A stretch of DNA of 64,000 nt from Actinomyces sp. Marseille-P3109 (GTDB lineage Bacteria; Actinomycetota; Actinomycetes; Actinomycetales; Actinomycetaceae), in contig NZ_OOHN01000008.1 of the NCBI RefSeq assembly GCF_900323545.1, positions 2,432,459 to 2,496,458 of the forward strand. The letters run 5' to 3'. The translations under genes were made by a program, and so were the position numbers. The notes beneath the pieces are model-generated. The model was not told the origin of the DNA and did not search any database. It saw only the letters and a list, made by a program, of their open reading frames with translations. Of the stretch, positions 10,501 to 17,723 are shown piece after piece; within the stretch, counting starts at the first letter, position 1, and every line of letters starts with the position of its first letter.

Positions 10501-10976
10501 GCGACGGCGCTCGCCCGGGTATCGCGCCTGGTGGCTGCGTCGAAGGTGGAGTGCAGCGCGTCCCGTTTCATGGCACGGATCTGGTCGGCCTCGGCGGGGG
10601 CGTTGATGGCCCGCAGGAGGCGCTCGGCGGTGTCGAGGGCGCGGTAGGTGTCGTCCATGCTGAAGGGGCTATTGTGCGCCCATTTGTTGCGGACCTCGCG
10701 CAGCTCGCCGGCGAGGTTCTGCTCGCCGCGGGAGAGGATCCCGCTGAAGAGGAATCCGAGGTTCCCGATGCGTTCGGTGATGATGCGCAGCTGGCACTGG
10801 GGGTCGGAGGGTTCGTAGGTCCTGTCCGGCCTGCCGTCCTTCCAGGCGAGGAGGTCGGTCCAGGTGCTGGCGGCGGGCAGCTTCGGGGCGACGGCGACGG
10901 CGATCCAGGGCTCCAGGGCTCCGGAGAGGATCTCGATGGCCCGGCCGATGCGGTCCCGGTTGGAGGTGGCGGACAT
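7560..10976 (-). CDS. Swt1-type HEPN plus DUF499 P-loop ATPase
   Basis: A 1138-residue protein. The first 140 residues form a Swt1-like HEPN domain with the RNKWAH motif (96-101), which fits the R-x4-6-H signature of HEPN RNases. The rest is a DUF499-type ATPase with Walker A TTFGGGKTHS (248-257) and Walker B ALILIDEW (358-365). The C-terminus has an acidic/alanine linker followed by a small conserved segment near 1080-1138. DUF499 proteins repeatedly pair with DUF1156 methyltransferases in defence islands; the start lies 1 nt after the DUF1156 stop. The HEPN part hints at RNA cleavage as an effector step, but an adaptor role is also possible because many HEPN domains are non-catalytic. Confidence 0.88.
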   Translation of the reverse strand: MSATSNRDRIGRAIEILSGALEPWIAVAVAPKLPAASTWTDLLAWKDGRPDRTYEPSDPQCQLRIITERIGNLGFLFSGILSRGEQNLAGELREVRNKWAHNSPFSMDDTYRALDTAERLLRAINAPAEADQIRAMKRDALHSTFDAATRRDTRASAVAMPGLGENGLAPWKDVVRPHTDIVSGSYGQAEYAADLHQVAHGESSEEYGDPAGFFKRTYLTEGLKTLLTMTARRLSGDPNAQAVINLQTTFGGGKTHSMLAAWHLAGPTPLKDLTQDVQELLADTEIPDGFRRVAIVGNEISPGQPTTKSDGTVVHTLWGELAWQLGGAEAYELVAQADRTGTNPGAALRNLISRHTPALILIDEWVAYARGLYRRDGLTGGSFDTQFTFAQELTAAVQGTPGALLLVSIPASDIRQDGTVTRASELEIGGDGGREALQRLQHVVGRVAHNWSPATSGESFEIVRRRLFTDLDAEAIRKRDATVKRFVDYYRGQRGELPSETFQPDYERRLREAYPIHPELFDRLYGDWSSLERFQRTRGVLRLMSAVVHSLVQAGDDAPLIMPGSIPFDDDAVRDEIAGYLDDAWRTIIETDVDGENATPLRIDRERELFGRRALTRRIARTLFLGSAATLDTAHKGIDRQRLFLGVAMPGDTLGNFGSSLQLLTDRATYVYNQGTRSWYDRQPSINRMVVDRAASLDAADVAREAVDMLKAMAARAPEFVDVVVAPPSTGDVPDKQGATLVILGPDRTVAARNGRSAHVTGPGREFTEEFLRHRGSAPRSHINTLMAVAPDEGRWDEAEQALRIHMAWSQMAKEESIRDHDLTVSQADQARQKARETRGAAERSVAGAWIWALHPVQDDGGRPFEIEALKIEGDEQRIAVRAGLRLGKQDIVLTALTPMAVALELVGPNLRARWNEGRITVGELWSFFTRYPYMPRLRDRRVLEEAIASVMDDLGWESVGFALASDYDAERGDFLDLRLPLEDEAPRISDTTLLVAPALARAQRRREEEEQRTAAVVAESRESGPADDTGAAPDVTAARSASSRDGRAVAPEPAPPRVANLRFEGVAELDPGKDIAAQLALLAEEVIAHLKSGGAEILNIEVSIDASRYAGFDADTVRTVAENARTLGLKPGRFTEG

Positions 10977-10977
10977 G

Positions 10978-13803
10978 TCAGTGGTTCTCCAGGGTGTCGA
11001 GGTCGAGTGCGGTCTGGATGTCCGGACCGGTGCTCTCCGCGGTCCGGGCCGCGGTGGCGATCTCCGGCCAGGAGCCGCCCAGGGCGTTGAAGAGGAGGCC
11101 GGCCTCGGTCCAGCCGTGCTTCTCGGCGAGGGAGTAGAGGCGGTAGGCGAGGGACTGGAGGATGTCGGCGCCCAGGCCGCGTTCGGCGGCGGCGGAGAGG
11201 AGCCTCCCGGCCTCGTCGATGCCGCGCCGGTCGAGGGCCCGGGCGAGGTGGAGGACGACCTCCCAGTGGGAGATGCGGTCGTCGGTGCGGGGGTCGTAGT
11301 CGTCGGGGAGGTCGGCGGGGGCGATGAGGCCGACGCGGCCGCCGCCGGAGGTGAGGACGCCGGAGCGCTTGAGGGCGTCGATGGAGGCGTTGCGGGCGGA
11401 GGCGAGGGTCTCGGCCTCCCCGTAGGGGCCCTCGGTGAAGCCGTGGGCGTCGAACCAGGTGAGGCACCAGCGGGTGTCGGGGTCGAGGTCGCCCTCCTGC
11501 TCGCCGAGGACCTCGTCGAGCACGGCGTTGATCTGGGTGAGGGCCTCGGAGACGCTCATGTCGGTGCCGTCGGGGCTGATGACGCGAGAGTAGCGGGAGA
11601 AGACGCTCATGCCGGGGCCGATGGCCGCCTGGGCGAGGTCGACGGGGGCGATGCCGCCGCTGCGCAGGGTCTCGACGGCCTCGGGAAGAGTGCGGCGCAG
11701 TTCGCGCATGAGACTGCGGCGGTTGGTCGTGGGGGCATCCTCGGGACGGGGCCGCAGCACAAGGACGACGGAAGACGCGAGTGCATTCGAGCCGATATCC
11801 CTCATCCGTCCGCCGCGCTCAGATCGGACTGGCCAAGTGGCAGTGATACTCCAGCCGGAGCGGATCATCCCCTCGAGGATCGTGGACCAGCCGGTGGAGG
11901 TCCGCCCGGCAGCATTAGTCTCTGACTGCTTGAAGGCGTAGTAGACCGTCATCGGGTAGTCCGGGTTGGCGCTCCGGCGGGCATTGGCGAAGACGGCGCG
12001 GAAGCCGTCCTCGAAGAAGTCCCTTGCCCCATCCTTGCCCCCATGCCGGTACTGGTTGGCGACCAGTTCCTCGGCCTTGGGCACGAGCATGGTGGAGAAC
12101 AGGGAGGGGTGGATGTCCTTGAGGGAGCGGCGCAGCCAGACGTAGAAGAAGTCGGACAGGTCCGAGTAGCCGATATTGTCGTAGTACGGCGGATCTGTGG
12201 AGATGACGGCGCCTCGATACTCACATAATGCAGCATCAGCCTGAAGAACATCGGAATAAGAGCAAGCAGGCACCCGGCTAACCGCTTCAGAAACAGCCCT
12301 AACCATAATTGACATACTCCCCGAGGAATCAGCAAAGGGATTTCCTTCAGCAAAATCCCAGGACATCGAAAGGGCTTGTCGAGCAAATACGTTGCGAAGT
12401 ATTTCCATCTGAGGGTTATTTGCCCACGTATTCAGAGCCGACGAGTAGTCGGTAAGCCTGGATACAATGAACCCCAGATATGTTGCCACCGCATCAGCAT
12501 AGGCCCCTGCTCCCCCACCACCTGCTTCAAAGCGTTGCCCCTCACTCATTCCGCTGGCGAGGGCGTCCTGCAATACGCGCTCACGCGCCTCGCCCACCAG
12601 ATCCGAGAAGGTGGTCAACGCCGTCAACTGACGCGAACTGAACAGGTCGGAGTACTTCAGCATGCCGTATGCCTGCACACGGAACCCCAATGCCGCCTCG
12701 GGAAGCTCTCCCATAGGGGTGCTCGACGGAACGGCGCGAAACGCCGTTGCAACATGACCTCTGTCCGGCGGCAAATACGTGCGAGAGCCGCGTCCCTCCG
12801 TAGCGATCGCTGTCAGTTCCGCCCCCATGCGACCACTCCGAGCCTCAGACCGAAGATAGTCGAAACCGATATGCGCTTCACAAGCCAGGCAACGGGCGCC
12901 GTTCCGATCAACGGTTCCATCATCCTGCTTCGTCGGCGCCCGCTTGGGATCGTGGCCGATGGAGTACTCGACATGATCCCCGACGACCGTCGGGACGATG
13001 TAGGCCTCCTTACCCTTCTTCTTCCCCAGCCACCACTTCGAAACGAGGGGAGTCTCAATGCCGCAGGCCGGGTTGGGGCAGGTGACGGTCCGCGCCCAGA
13101 TCCAGGCGATGACGGTCGCCTCCGATCCGTCAGGCAACTGCGCCCGCGGATAGAGGTGGCCGATGCGCCTCCAGGCCTCCTCACGCATCCACTCCCCGTA
13201 GCGGCGCACGTCCTCGGCCAGGCCGTGCGCACCGGGCCAGCTGCGCGTGCCGTCGTCGGCGCCGGGGAAGACCGGGGCGCAGCCGGCGAAGCGCGGCGGG
13301 ATCTCGATGAGGGCCTTGTTGATGAGGACGGCCACGGGGTTGAGGTCGGAGGCGTGCGCCTCCAGGCCGAGCCGCTGGGCCTCCAGGGGGATGGAACCGC
13401 CTCCGGCGAAGGGATCGAGGACCGCGGGCGGCTCATCCCCCGTGGAGCGGCGGATCTCCCCCATGACCTCACGCATGAGGTGCTCATCGCCGATGTTGTC
13501 CCAGTTCACCATGCGGGTGATGAGAGTGAACAGGCGGCGGCGCTCCGCCTCCACGGCCCGCTCGGCGGCGGACTCAGGGTCTGTCTCCCCCGCGGCCCGG
13601 GCCGCCTCCAGGAACTCCTCGTAGCGCTCGGAGGGGTCGTCGACCAACTGGGAGAAGAGCACGGCGCGCGAGGTGGCCGTGGGCTTGCGGGACCACCACA
13701 GGTGCAGCGTGGAGGGATGCCCCTTGCGGATGGATTTCTCCCGAGCGGACTGCTGGTTGATGGCGTCGAGAGGCAGCGCCACCTCAATGAGCTTCCTGGG
13801 CAC
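10978..13803 (-). CDS. DUF1156-containing DNA methyltransferase
   Basis: A 941-residue protein. The N-terminus has the DUF1156 signature, including a STLHLWWSRKP segment (31-41). SAM motif I is DPFAGGGSIPLEAQR (130-144), a Cys-rich zinc-ribbon-like stretch follows near residue 240, and the catalytic STDPPYYDN motif lies near 535, typical of amino (adenine or N4-cytosine) methyltransferases. A GTG start is preceded by AGGAAGGA. It is the first gene of the defence operon and presumably marks self DNA, with the DUF499 ATPase as partner. The central section, about 12190-12960, drops to roughly 45-55% G+C against about 70% on both sides, as if the specificity region had been swapped in. Confidence 0.9.
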   Translation of the reverse strand: MPRKLIEVALPLDAINQQSAREKSIRKGHPSTLHLWWSRKPTATSRAVLFSQLVDDPSERYEEFLEAARAAGETDPESAAERAVEAERRRLFTLITRMVNWDNIGDEHLMREVMGEIRRSTGDEPPAVLDPFAGGGSIPLEAQRLGLEAHASDLNPVAVLINKALIEIPPRFAGCAPVFPGADDGTRSWPGAHGLAEDVRRYGEWMREEAWRRIGHLYPRAQLPDGSEATVIAWIWARTVTCPNPACGIETPLVSKWWLGKKKGKEAYIVPTVVGDHVEYSIGHDPKRAPTKQDDGTVDRNGARCLACEAHIGFDYLRSEARSGRMGAELTAIATEGRGSRTYLPPDRGHVATAFRAVPSSTPMGELPEAALGFRVQAYGMLKYSDLFSSRQLTALTTFSDLVGEARERVLQDALASGMSEGQRFEAGGGGAGAYADAVATYLGFIVSRLTDYSSALNTWANNPQMEILRNVFARQALSMSWDFAEGNPFADSSGSMSIMVRAVSEAVSRVPACSYSDVLQADAALCEYRGAVISTDPPYYDNIGYSDLSDFFYVWLRRSLKDIHPSLFSTMLVPKAEELVANQYRHGGKDGARDFFEDGFRAVFANARRSANPDYPMTVYYAFKQSETNAAGRTSTGWSTILEGMIRSGWSITATWPVRSERGGRMRDIGSNALASSVVLVLRPRPEDAPTTNRRSLMRELRRTLPEAVETLRSGGIAPVDLAQAAIGPGMSVFSRYSRVISPDGTDMSVSEALTQINAVLDEVLGEQEGDLDPDTRWCLTWFDAHGFTEGPYGEAETLASARNASIDALKRSGVLTSGGGRVGLIAPADLPDDYDPRTDDRISHWEVVLHLARALDRRGIDEAGRLLSAAAERGLGADILQSLAYRLYSLAEKHGWTEAGLLFNALGGSWPEIATAARTAESTGPDIQTALDLDTLENH

Positions 13804-13949
13804 GGGAGTCCTTCCTGTCGACGGAGAACGGGGGAATTCTCCGCGGGTGCGAACGGGAACATCCTACGACCGCCCTCCGACACGAATCACACCCCTGAAC
13901 CGACGGTGAGCCTCGATTCGGTGTCGTACCGGCCGGCTACCCTGATTCC
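13804..13949. promoter_or_regulatory. Divergent promoter region of the defence island
   Basis: The gap separates the minus-strand defence operon from the plus-strand C5-methyltransferase. For the minus operon, TAGGAT (13867-13862) is a candidate -10 with a 5' leader of about 50 nt. For the plus gene, TACCCT (13938-13943) ends 6 nt before the ATG, so that transcript would be leaderless. An inverted repeat CGGAGAA / TTCTCCG (13822-13843) lies in the operon leader and could be an operator or an mRNA hairpin. Confidence 0.5.
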
Positions 13950-15044
13950 ATGACTGCCCGCACCATCCGCGTCCTCGACCTCTTCGCCGGGGCGGGAGGG
14001 CTCACTGCGGGCTTCCATACGGCGTCGTCGCGCTTCCGCAGCATCGCCGCAGTCGAGATGGACCCGGAGGCCGCCGCCTCCTACCGGGCGACCTTCCCCG
14101 AGACGGAGGTCTACGCGGGCGCCATCCAGGACTGGCTCGCCGAGGGGACGATCCCCACCGGCGTCGACGTCGTCGTCGGCGGCCCCCCGTGCCAGGGGTT
14201 CAGCACGCTCGGCAAGCGGGACGCGGAGGACGCCCGCAACCGACTCTGGGAGCAGTACGCCCAGGTCATTCAGAGGGCCAGGCCCAAGTACTTCGTCGTG
14301 GAGAACGTGCCCGCCTTCGGGAAGTCGCCCCAGTACCGCGACTTCCTGGCCGCCACCCGCCCCGGGGAGTTCCTCGAGGACTACTCCTTCGACTTCCGCG
14401 TCCTCAACGCCGCCGACTACGGCGCCCCGCAGGCGCGCAGGCGCGCCGTCCTCATCGGGCACCGCGAAGACATGACGGCTCCCGAGTTCCCGGAGCCCAC
14501 GCACTCCCCGGACGAGGGCAGTGGACTGCCCCCGTACCGGACGGTGAGGGAGACGCTGCTGCGCGTGCCCGCGCAGCCCGACATGGACGAGCGATTCGAC
14601 CAGCTCCGCACCCGGGTCGGCTCGCGGCAGGTGCCCGGGGCCTTCTCCCCCCGGGAGCTGCATGTCTCCCGGGGCTACAGCCCCATCTCGCTCGAGCGCT
14701 TCGCCAAGATCCCCCAGGGCGGAAATCGAGCCGATCTTCCGGACGATTTGAAGGCGCCCTGCTGGCTCCGGCACACCTCCGGATCCATGGACGTCATGGG
14801 GCGAATGCACTGGGACCGGCCCTCCGTGACGATCCGGACCGAGTTCTTCAAGCCGGAGAAGGGCCGCTACCTCCATCCCGTGGAGAACCGCGCCATCACC
14901 CACTACGAGGCGGCGCTCCTCCAGGGATTCCCCGACACGCACCGATTCATCGGCTCCCGAGCGTCCATCGCCCGGCAGATCGGCAACGCCGTGCCCATCC
15001 CACTGGGCACCGCCATCGCGCGGCAGATCCTCGCACAGTTCTGA
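13950..15044 (+). CDS. dcm: DNA (cytosine-5)-methyltransferase
   Basis: A 364-residue C5-methyltransferase with all main motifs: I, DLFAGAGGLTAGF near the N-terminus; IV, GGPPCQGFS with the catalytic Cys near residue 82; VI, VVENVP near 116; VIII, QARRRAVLIG; and X, QIGNAVPIPLG at the C-terminus. The target-recognition segment between VIII and IX is short, about 90 residues. It would protect sites recognised by the linked system and create the m5C deamination problem that Vsr repairs. It diverges from the six-gene operon and has its own, probably leaderless, promoter, which would allow modification to be expressed independently of the effectors. The recognition sequence cannot be read from the protein. 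Confidence 0.94.
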   Translation: MTARTIRVLDLFAGAGGLTAGFHTASSRFRSIAAVEMDPEAAASYRATFPETEVYAGAIQDWLAEGTIPTGVDVVVGGPPCQGFSTLGKRDAEDARNRLWEQYAQVIQRARPKYFVVENVPAFGKSPQYRDFLAATRPGEFLEDYSFDFRVLNAADYGAPQARRRAVLIGHREDMTAPEFPEPTHSPDEGSGLPPYRTVRETLLRVPAQPDMDERFDQLRTRVGSRQVPGAFSPRELHVSRGYSPISLERFAKIPQGGNRADLPDDLKAPCWLRHTSGSMDVMGRMHWDRPSVTIRTEFFKPEKGRYLHPVENRAITHYEAALLQGFPDTHRFIGSRASIARQIGNAVPIPLGTAIARQILAQF

Positions 15045-15194
15045 GGGCGAGCCCGGGCACTGAAGCAGTCGAGCGTCCCAGGTGCCCCAGTACGCTGAAC
15101 CTGTCGGGCGCCGTCGGCATTCTTGCGGAATTTTCCCGAAATTTTCTGTCCTTTTCCGCGTGGACCGTCCCAAGCAAGCTCACACCTGCTCCGG

Positions 15195-15210
15195 TTAAGG
15201 TTCGCCTTGG
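15195..15210 (+). promoter_or_regulatory. Candidate DtxR/IdeR iron box
   Basis: TTAAGGTTCGCCTTGG resembles the core of the DtxR consensus (AGGTTAGCCTAACCT-like), with an AAGG/CCTT dyad. It lies about 35 nt upstream of the siderophore-interacting protein start, where an iron-dependent repressor would act. Confidence 0.5.
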
Positions 15211-15243
15211 AAGACACCAGGACACAGGAAGGCAAGCCAGCAG

Positions 15244-16002
15244 ATGGCACGTGGAGGACGGGGATTCCAGGGCACAGTGCTCAAGGCGCTGCGCGTGCCG
15301 GAGCACAAGCTCACGGTCACCGGGGTGCGCGAGCTCCCGCCCTACACGGAGCTGATCGTCCAGTGCCCGAGCCTCCTGGGCTCTGGGGCCGCCGCACTGC
15401 CTCCCACCGCCTGGGTGCGCATGTGGATTCCGCACGACGGCCGCGAGTACCAGCGCGCCTACACGCTCACCCGCATCGACCGGAGTCAGGCCTCCGCCAG
15501 GATCCTGTTCCTGCACCATGAGCCGGCCGGGCCGGCGTCGCAGTGGTCGAGCCACGTGAGACCGGGCGCGACGGTCGCCGTCCAGGTCATGGGCGGCACC
15601 AGCTACCGGTCTCCGTCCCCCGGCGACCGGCTGCTCCTGGTGGGAGATCGCGCCTCCGCGCCCGCGCTCGTCGACGCCGTGAACGCCGCCCCGGTGGGCA
15701 GTCCGGCCACGGTCATCATGCTGGCGCCTCGCGACGGCTACCTGCCCATGGCCGAGCGAGACCATGAGTTCGTCCGTCTGGACCCCGAGGTCCTGGAGGA
15801 CAGGCTGCTGGCCGCCGTCGACCGCACCCTGTGGGCGGACACCGGGGATCTGGCGCTCGACTGGGCCTGGATCGCGCTGGAGAGCAGCGTCACCAAGGCG
15901 GTGCGGCGCCACCTGGTCGCCTCCGGCATGAGCCGGCGCAGCATCCAGCACCAGGCCTACTGGATCCGCGGCCGAGCCATGGGCGTGGCCTCCGAGGCCT
16001 GA
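15244..16002 (+). CDS. Siderophore-interacting protein (FAD/NAD(P)H ferric reductase family)
   Basis: A 252-residue protein of the SIP family, flavin reductases that release iron from imported ferric siderophores. Family features are visible: a beta-barrel flavin-binding half containing YQRAYTLTRID, the SQWSSHVRPGATVAV segment, then an NAD(P)H-binding half with RLLLVGDRASAPAL, and the C-terminal aromatic segment HQAYWIRGRA. An AGGAAGG element lies about 12 nt before the ATG. The upstream DtxR-like box fits iron repression. No siderophore transporter is adjacent, so the substrate is unknown. It is monocistronic, with the next gene 80 nt away. Confidence 0.88.
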   Translation: MARGGRGFQGTVLKALRVPEHKLTVTGVRELPPYTELIVQCPSLLGSGAAALPPTAWVRMWIPHDGREYQRAYTLTRIDRSQASARILFLHHEPAGPASQWSSHVRPGATVAVQVMGGTSYRSPSPGDRLLLVGDRASAPALVDAVNAAPVGSPATVIMLAPRDGYLPMAERDHEFVRLDPEVLEDRLLAAVDRTLWADTGDLALDWAWIALESSVTKAVRRHLVASGMSRRSIQHQAYWIRGRAMGVASEA

Positions 16003-16081
16003 CACCGAGGCGACACAAGGCGAGGAACAGACTTATCCTGGAGCCGTTCATCGTCGCGATCTGTTCACCGAGGTGCTCGAC

Positions 16082-16654
16082 ATGCGACTCATCAAGCTCG
16101 CCATTCTCGTCCTTGCCCTGACCGTCCTGGTCACCTCGATCGGAAGCCTGCTACTCGGCTGGCAGGTCAACAGCCTCAACACATCGCTGTGCATGCTCCT
16201 GCTCGGCCTTCTCCTGCTGCGGGCGCAGAACGCCGGCTCCGGCGAGCGGGCGCTTCCGCCGTCGGGGATCCGGCTGCTGGGAACCGTCGGGGTCGTTCTC
16301 TCGGGACTCACTCTCGCGCGCGGCCTCTTCAGGTCCGACCTCGTCGCTCTCCTCGCCCTGCCCGCCCTGGGCCTGCTGGGCTACGTTGTGGTGCGCAGCC
16401 TGAGGGACCGGCGGCCCCGTGAGGTCGCCGCGAGCACTTCCTCGCCCCCGATAAGACTCATCACCCGCCAGCTCCAACCACCAAACTTCTCGACGACGTC
16501 GGTCGAGGACGTACTTACACCCCGAGGGCTGCGTTCTCCTCCAGATGACTGGAGGGGCGGGCCGTTGTCGTTTGCCGGAGGAGTACGTCCTCGGGGCGAA
16601 ACGCAGTCCCCGACATGTGTCGTTCAGGATCAGGACCGCCGCACACAGCGGTAG
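16082..16654 (+). CDS. Small membrane protein, paralogue of 17307-17723
   Basis: A 190-residue protein beginning MRLIKLAILVLALTVLVT, with about four hydrophobic helices in the first 115 residues. It shares an MRL start, the LLGW/LFGW segment and a L-L-x-A-Q turn with the protein at 17307, so the two are paralogues. ATG 16082 is chosen because GAGGTG sits 7 nt upstream, as in the paralogue; the frame opens at GTG 16073. The last 50 residues or so are polar and encoded by the inverted-repeat element that starts at 16505, so the native C-terminus has probably been replaced by repeat-derived sequence. It overlaps the convergent GNAT gene by 25 nt. The function is unknown. Confidence 0.6.
   Translation: MRLIKLAILVLALTVLVTSIGSLLLGWQVNSLNTSLCMLLLGLLLLRAQNAGSGERALPPSGIRLLGTVGVVLSGLTLARGLFRSDLVALLALPALGLLGYVVVRSLRDRRPREVAASTSSPPIRLITRQLQPPNFSTTSVEDVLTPRGLRSPPDDWRGGPLSFAGGVRPRGETQSPTCVVQDQDRRTQR
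16505..16592. repeat. Inverted-repeat element with GAGGACGTACT ends, copy 1
   Basis: An 11-bp perfect terminal inverted repeat, GAGGACGTACT / AGTACGTCCTC, bounds an 88-bp element. Inside is a CTCCAG / CTGGAG hairpin. A CTGCGTT motif lies inside the left arm and the complementary AACGCAG lies just outside the right arm. A second member with the same ends and CTGCG inner motif is at 63803-63946. It invades the 3' end of the membrane-protein gene. Confidence 0.65.
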
Positions 16655-17070
16655 CGGCGGCGCCCCGGCCAGCGCGGGTCCGACGGCGCAGGGCCGATGT
16701 CGAAGTCGAGCGCCCGATAGAAGCCGACGGCGTCGTCATCGGTCTCGGCGACAACCTGCCCCGACACACCGGCAAGAGCGTCAACGAGCGTCCGCCCGAT
16801 CCCGTCGCCACGTAGTTCCGGAGCCACGGCAATGTACTCCAGCACGACACCGTGGGACTGTGAGACGTAGGCCGCCATCGACGTGGGCGCGCCCCGCGGG
16901 CCCGTACCCACGACCTCCATGACTGCCAGCTCCTCGGCAATGATCCGGCACAGCTCGGCGTCCGGAAGCCCCGCAGCCTGGCGCATAAGAGCCAGCATCT
17001 GCTCACTGGCCAGGTCCTGCTCCACCAGAACTCTGACTGCCGCTCCGTGCGGGACCCGATCCGTCTTCAC
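16630..17070 (-). CDS. GNAT-family N-acetyltransferase
   Basis: A 146-residue single-domain acetyltransferase. The acetyl-CoA-binding loop is visible in VLEYIAVAPELRGDGIGRTL (R/Q-x-x-G-x-G type), followed by VVAETDDDAVGFYRALDFD, the typical motif B ending in a Tyr before a basic C-terminus. I prefer GTG 17070: a near-canonical GATAAT box ends 6 nt upstream, giving a leaderless mRNA. The frame extends to a GTG at 17100. The substrate is unknown. It converges with, and overlaps by 25 nt, the small membrane-protein gene that carries a repeat element. Confidence 0.8.
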   Translation of the reverse strand: MKTDRVPHGAAVRVLVEQDLASEQMLALMRQAAGLPDAELCRIIAEELAVMEVVGTGPRGAPTSMAAYVSQSHGVVLEYIAVAPELRGDGIGRTLVDALAGVSGQVVAETDDDAVGFYRALDFDIGPAPSDPRWPGRRRYRCVRRS

Positions 17071-17306
17071 AGCCTCATTATCTACTGACCCGCACGTCAC
17101 CTATGGCGTCACGGACGCATTGCATTTTCCCTGGTAAAACCCGGTTTTGCCGATTGAGGACGCTTCAATGACTAGAGTGGGTGAGCCCGGGTAGGCCTAC
17201 CCATCAATGATGACGGGCCACTTGTTGAAAATGCCACAAGAATCCGGCAGGATTTTGCCTGGTCGTACCATTCCCCACCGTGTCCGCCCCTATGAGGTCA
17301 TCTGCC

Positions 17307-17723
17307 ATGCGACTCCTCCCTCCAGTCGTCTTCACTCTCGCCACCACCGTCCTGGTCCTCACCGTCGGCGGCGGGCTGTTCGGCTGGGAAACCTCCCTCC
17401 TGACGCCTCTGAGCCTGCTGACGGTCAGTCTCATCCTTCTCCAGGCCCAGCACGTCCAGCGGGCCGAGCCGTCCCAGCGCATCCCGGGCCCCTCGATCCT
17501 CGCCCTGAGCGTCATCGGCCTCGGGCTCGCGATCGCCCTGCTCGCCTACGGCTTCTACAACCACGACGCCGCAGCCGTCATCAACCTGCCGGCGGCCGGC
17601 ATCCTGCTCTACGTCATCGTCAGCCAGTGCGCCCACCGTCAGCGCAAGCCCACCGCGCAGCCCGTCTTCATCTCCACCCCGGAGGCTCCTCTCGCAGAGA
17701 TCGGCGGCAACCTGCCACAATGA
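17307..17723 (+). CDS. Small membrane protein upstream of purB
   Basis: A 138-residue protein with four predicted hydrophobic helices (starting near residues 5, 28, 57 and 83) and a short polar tail. It is the intact paralogue of the protein at 16082. GAGGTC 7 nt upstream supports the ATG at 17307 over the GTG at 17280. Its TGA overlaps the purB ATG (ATGA), so purB is translationally coupled to it. No known family or function is recognised. An A/T-rich upstream stretch (17130-17280) probably holds the promoter for both genes. Confidence 0.68.
   Translation: MRLLPPVVFTLATTVLVLTVGGGLFGWETSLLTPLSLLTVSLILLQAQHVQRAEPSQRIPGPSILALSVIGLGLAIALLAYGFYNHDAAAVINLPAAGILLYVIVSQCAHRQRKPTAQPVFISTPEAPLAEIGGNLPQ

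Noticed and set aside
7422..11090. 1222-codon plus-strand frame across the GHKL and DUF499 genes
   Set aside because: Gly/Val/Glu-rich antisense shadow caused by GC-rich codons of the real genes; the minus-strand proteins carry clear ATPase motifs.
1575..15044. CRISPR array or prophage as an explanation of the defence island
   Set aside because: No regularly spaced direct repeats, integrase, att-like duplication or structural phage genes were seen on either side.
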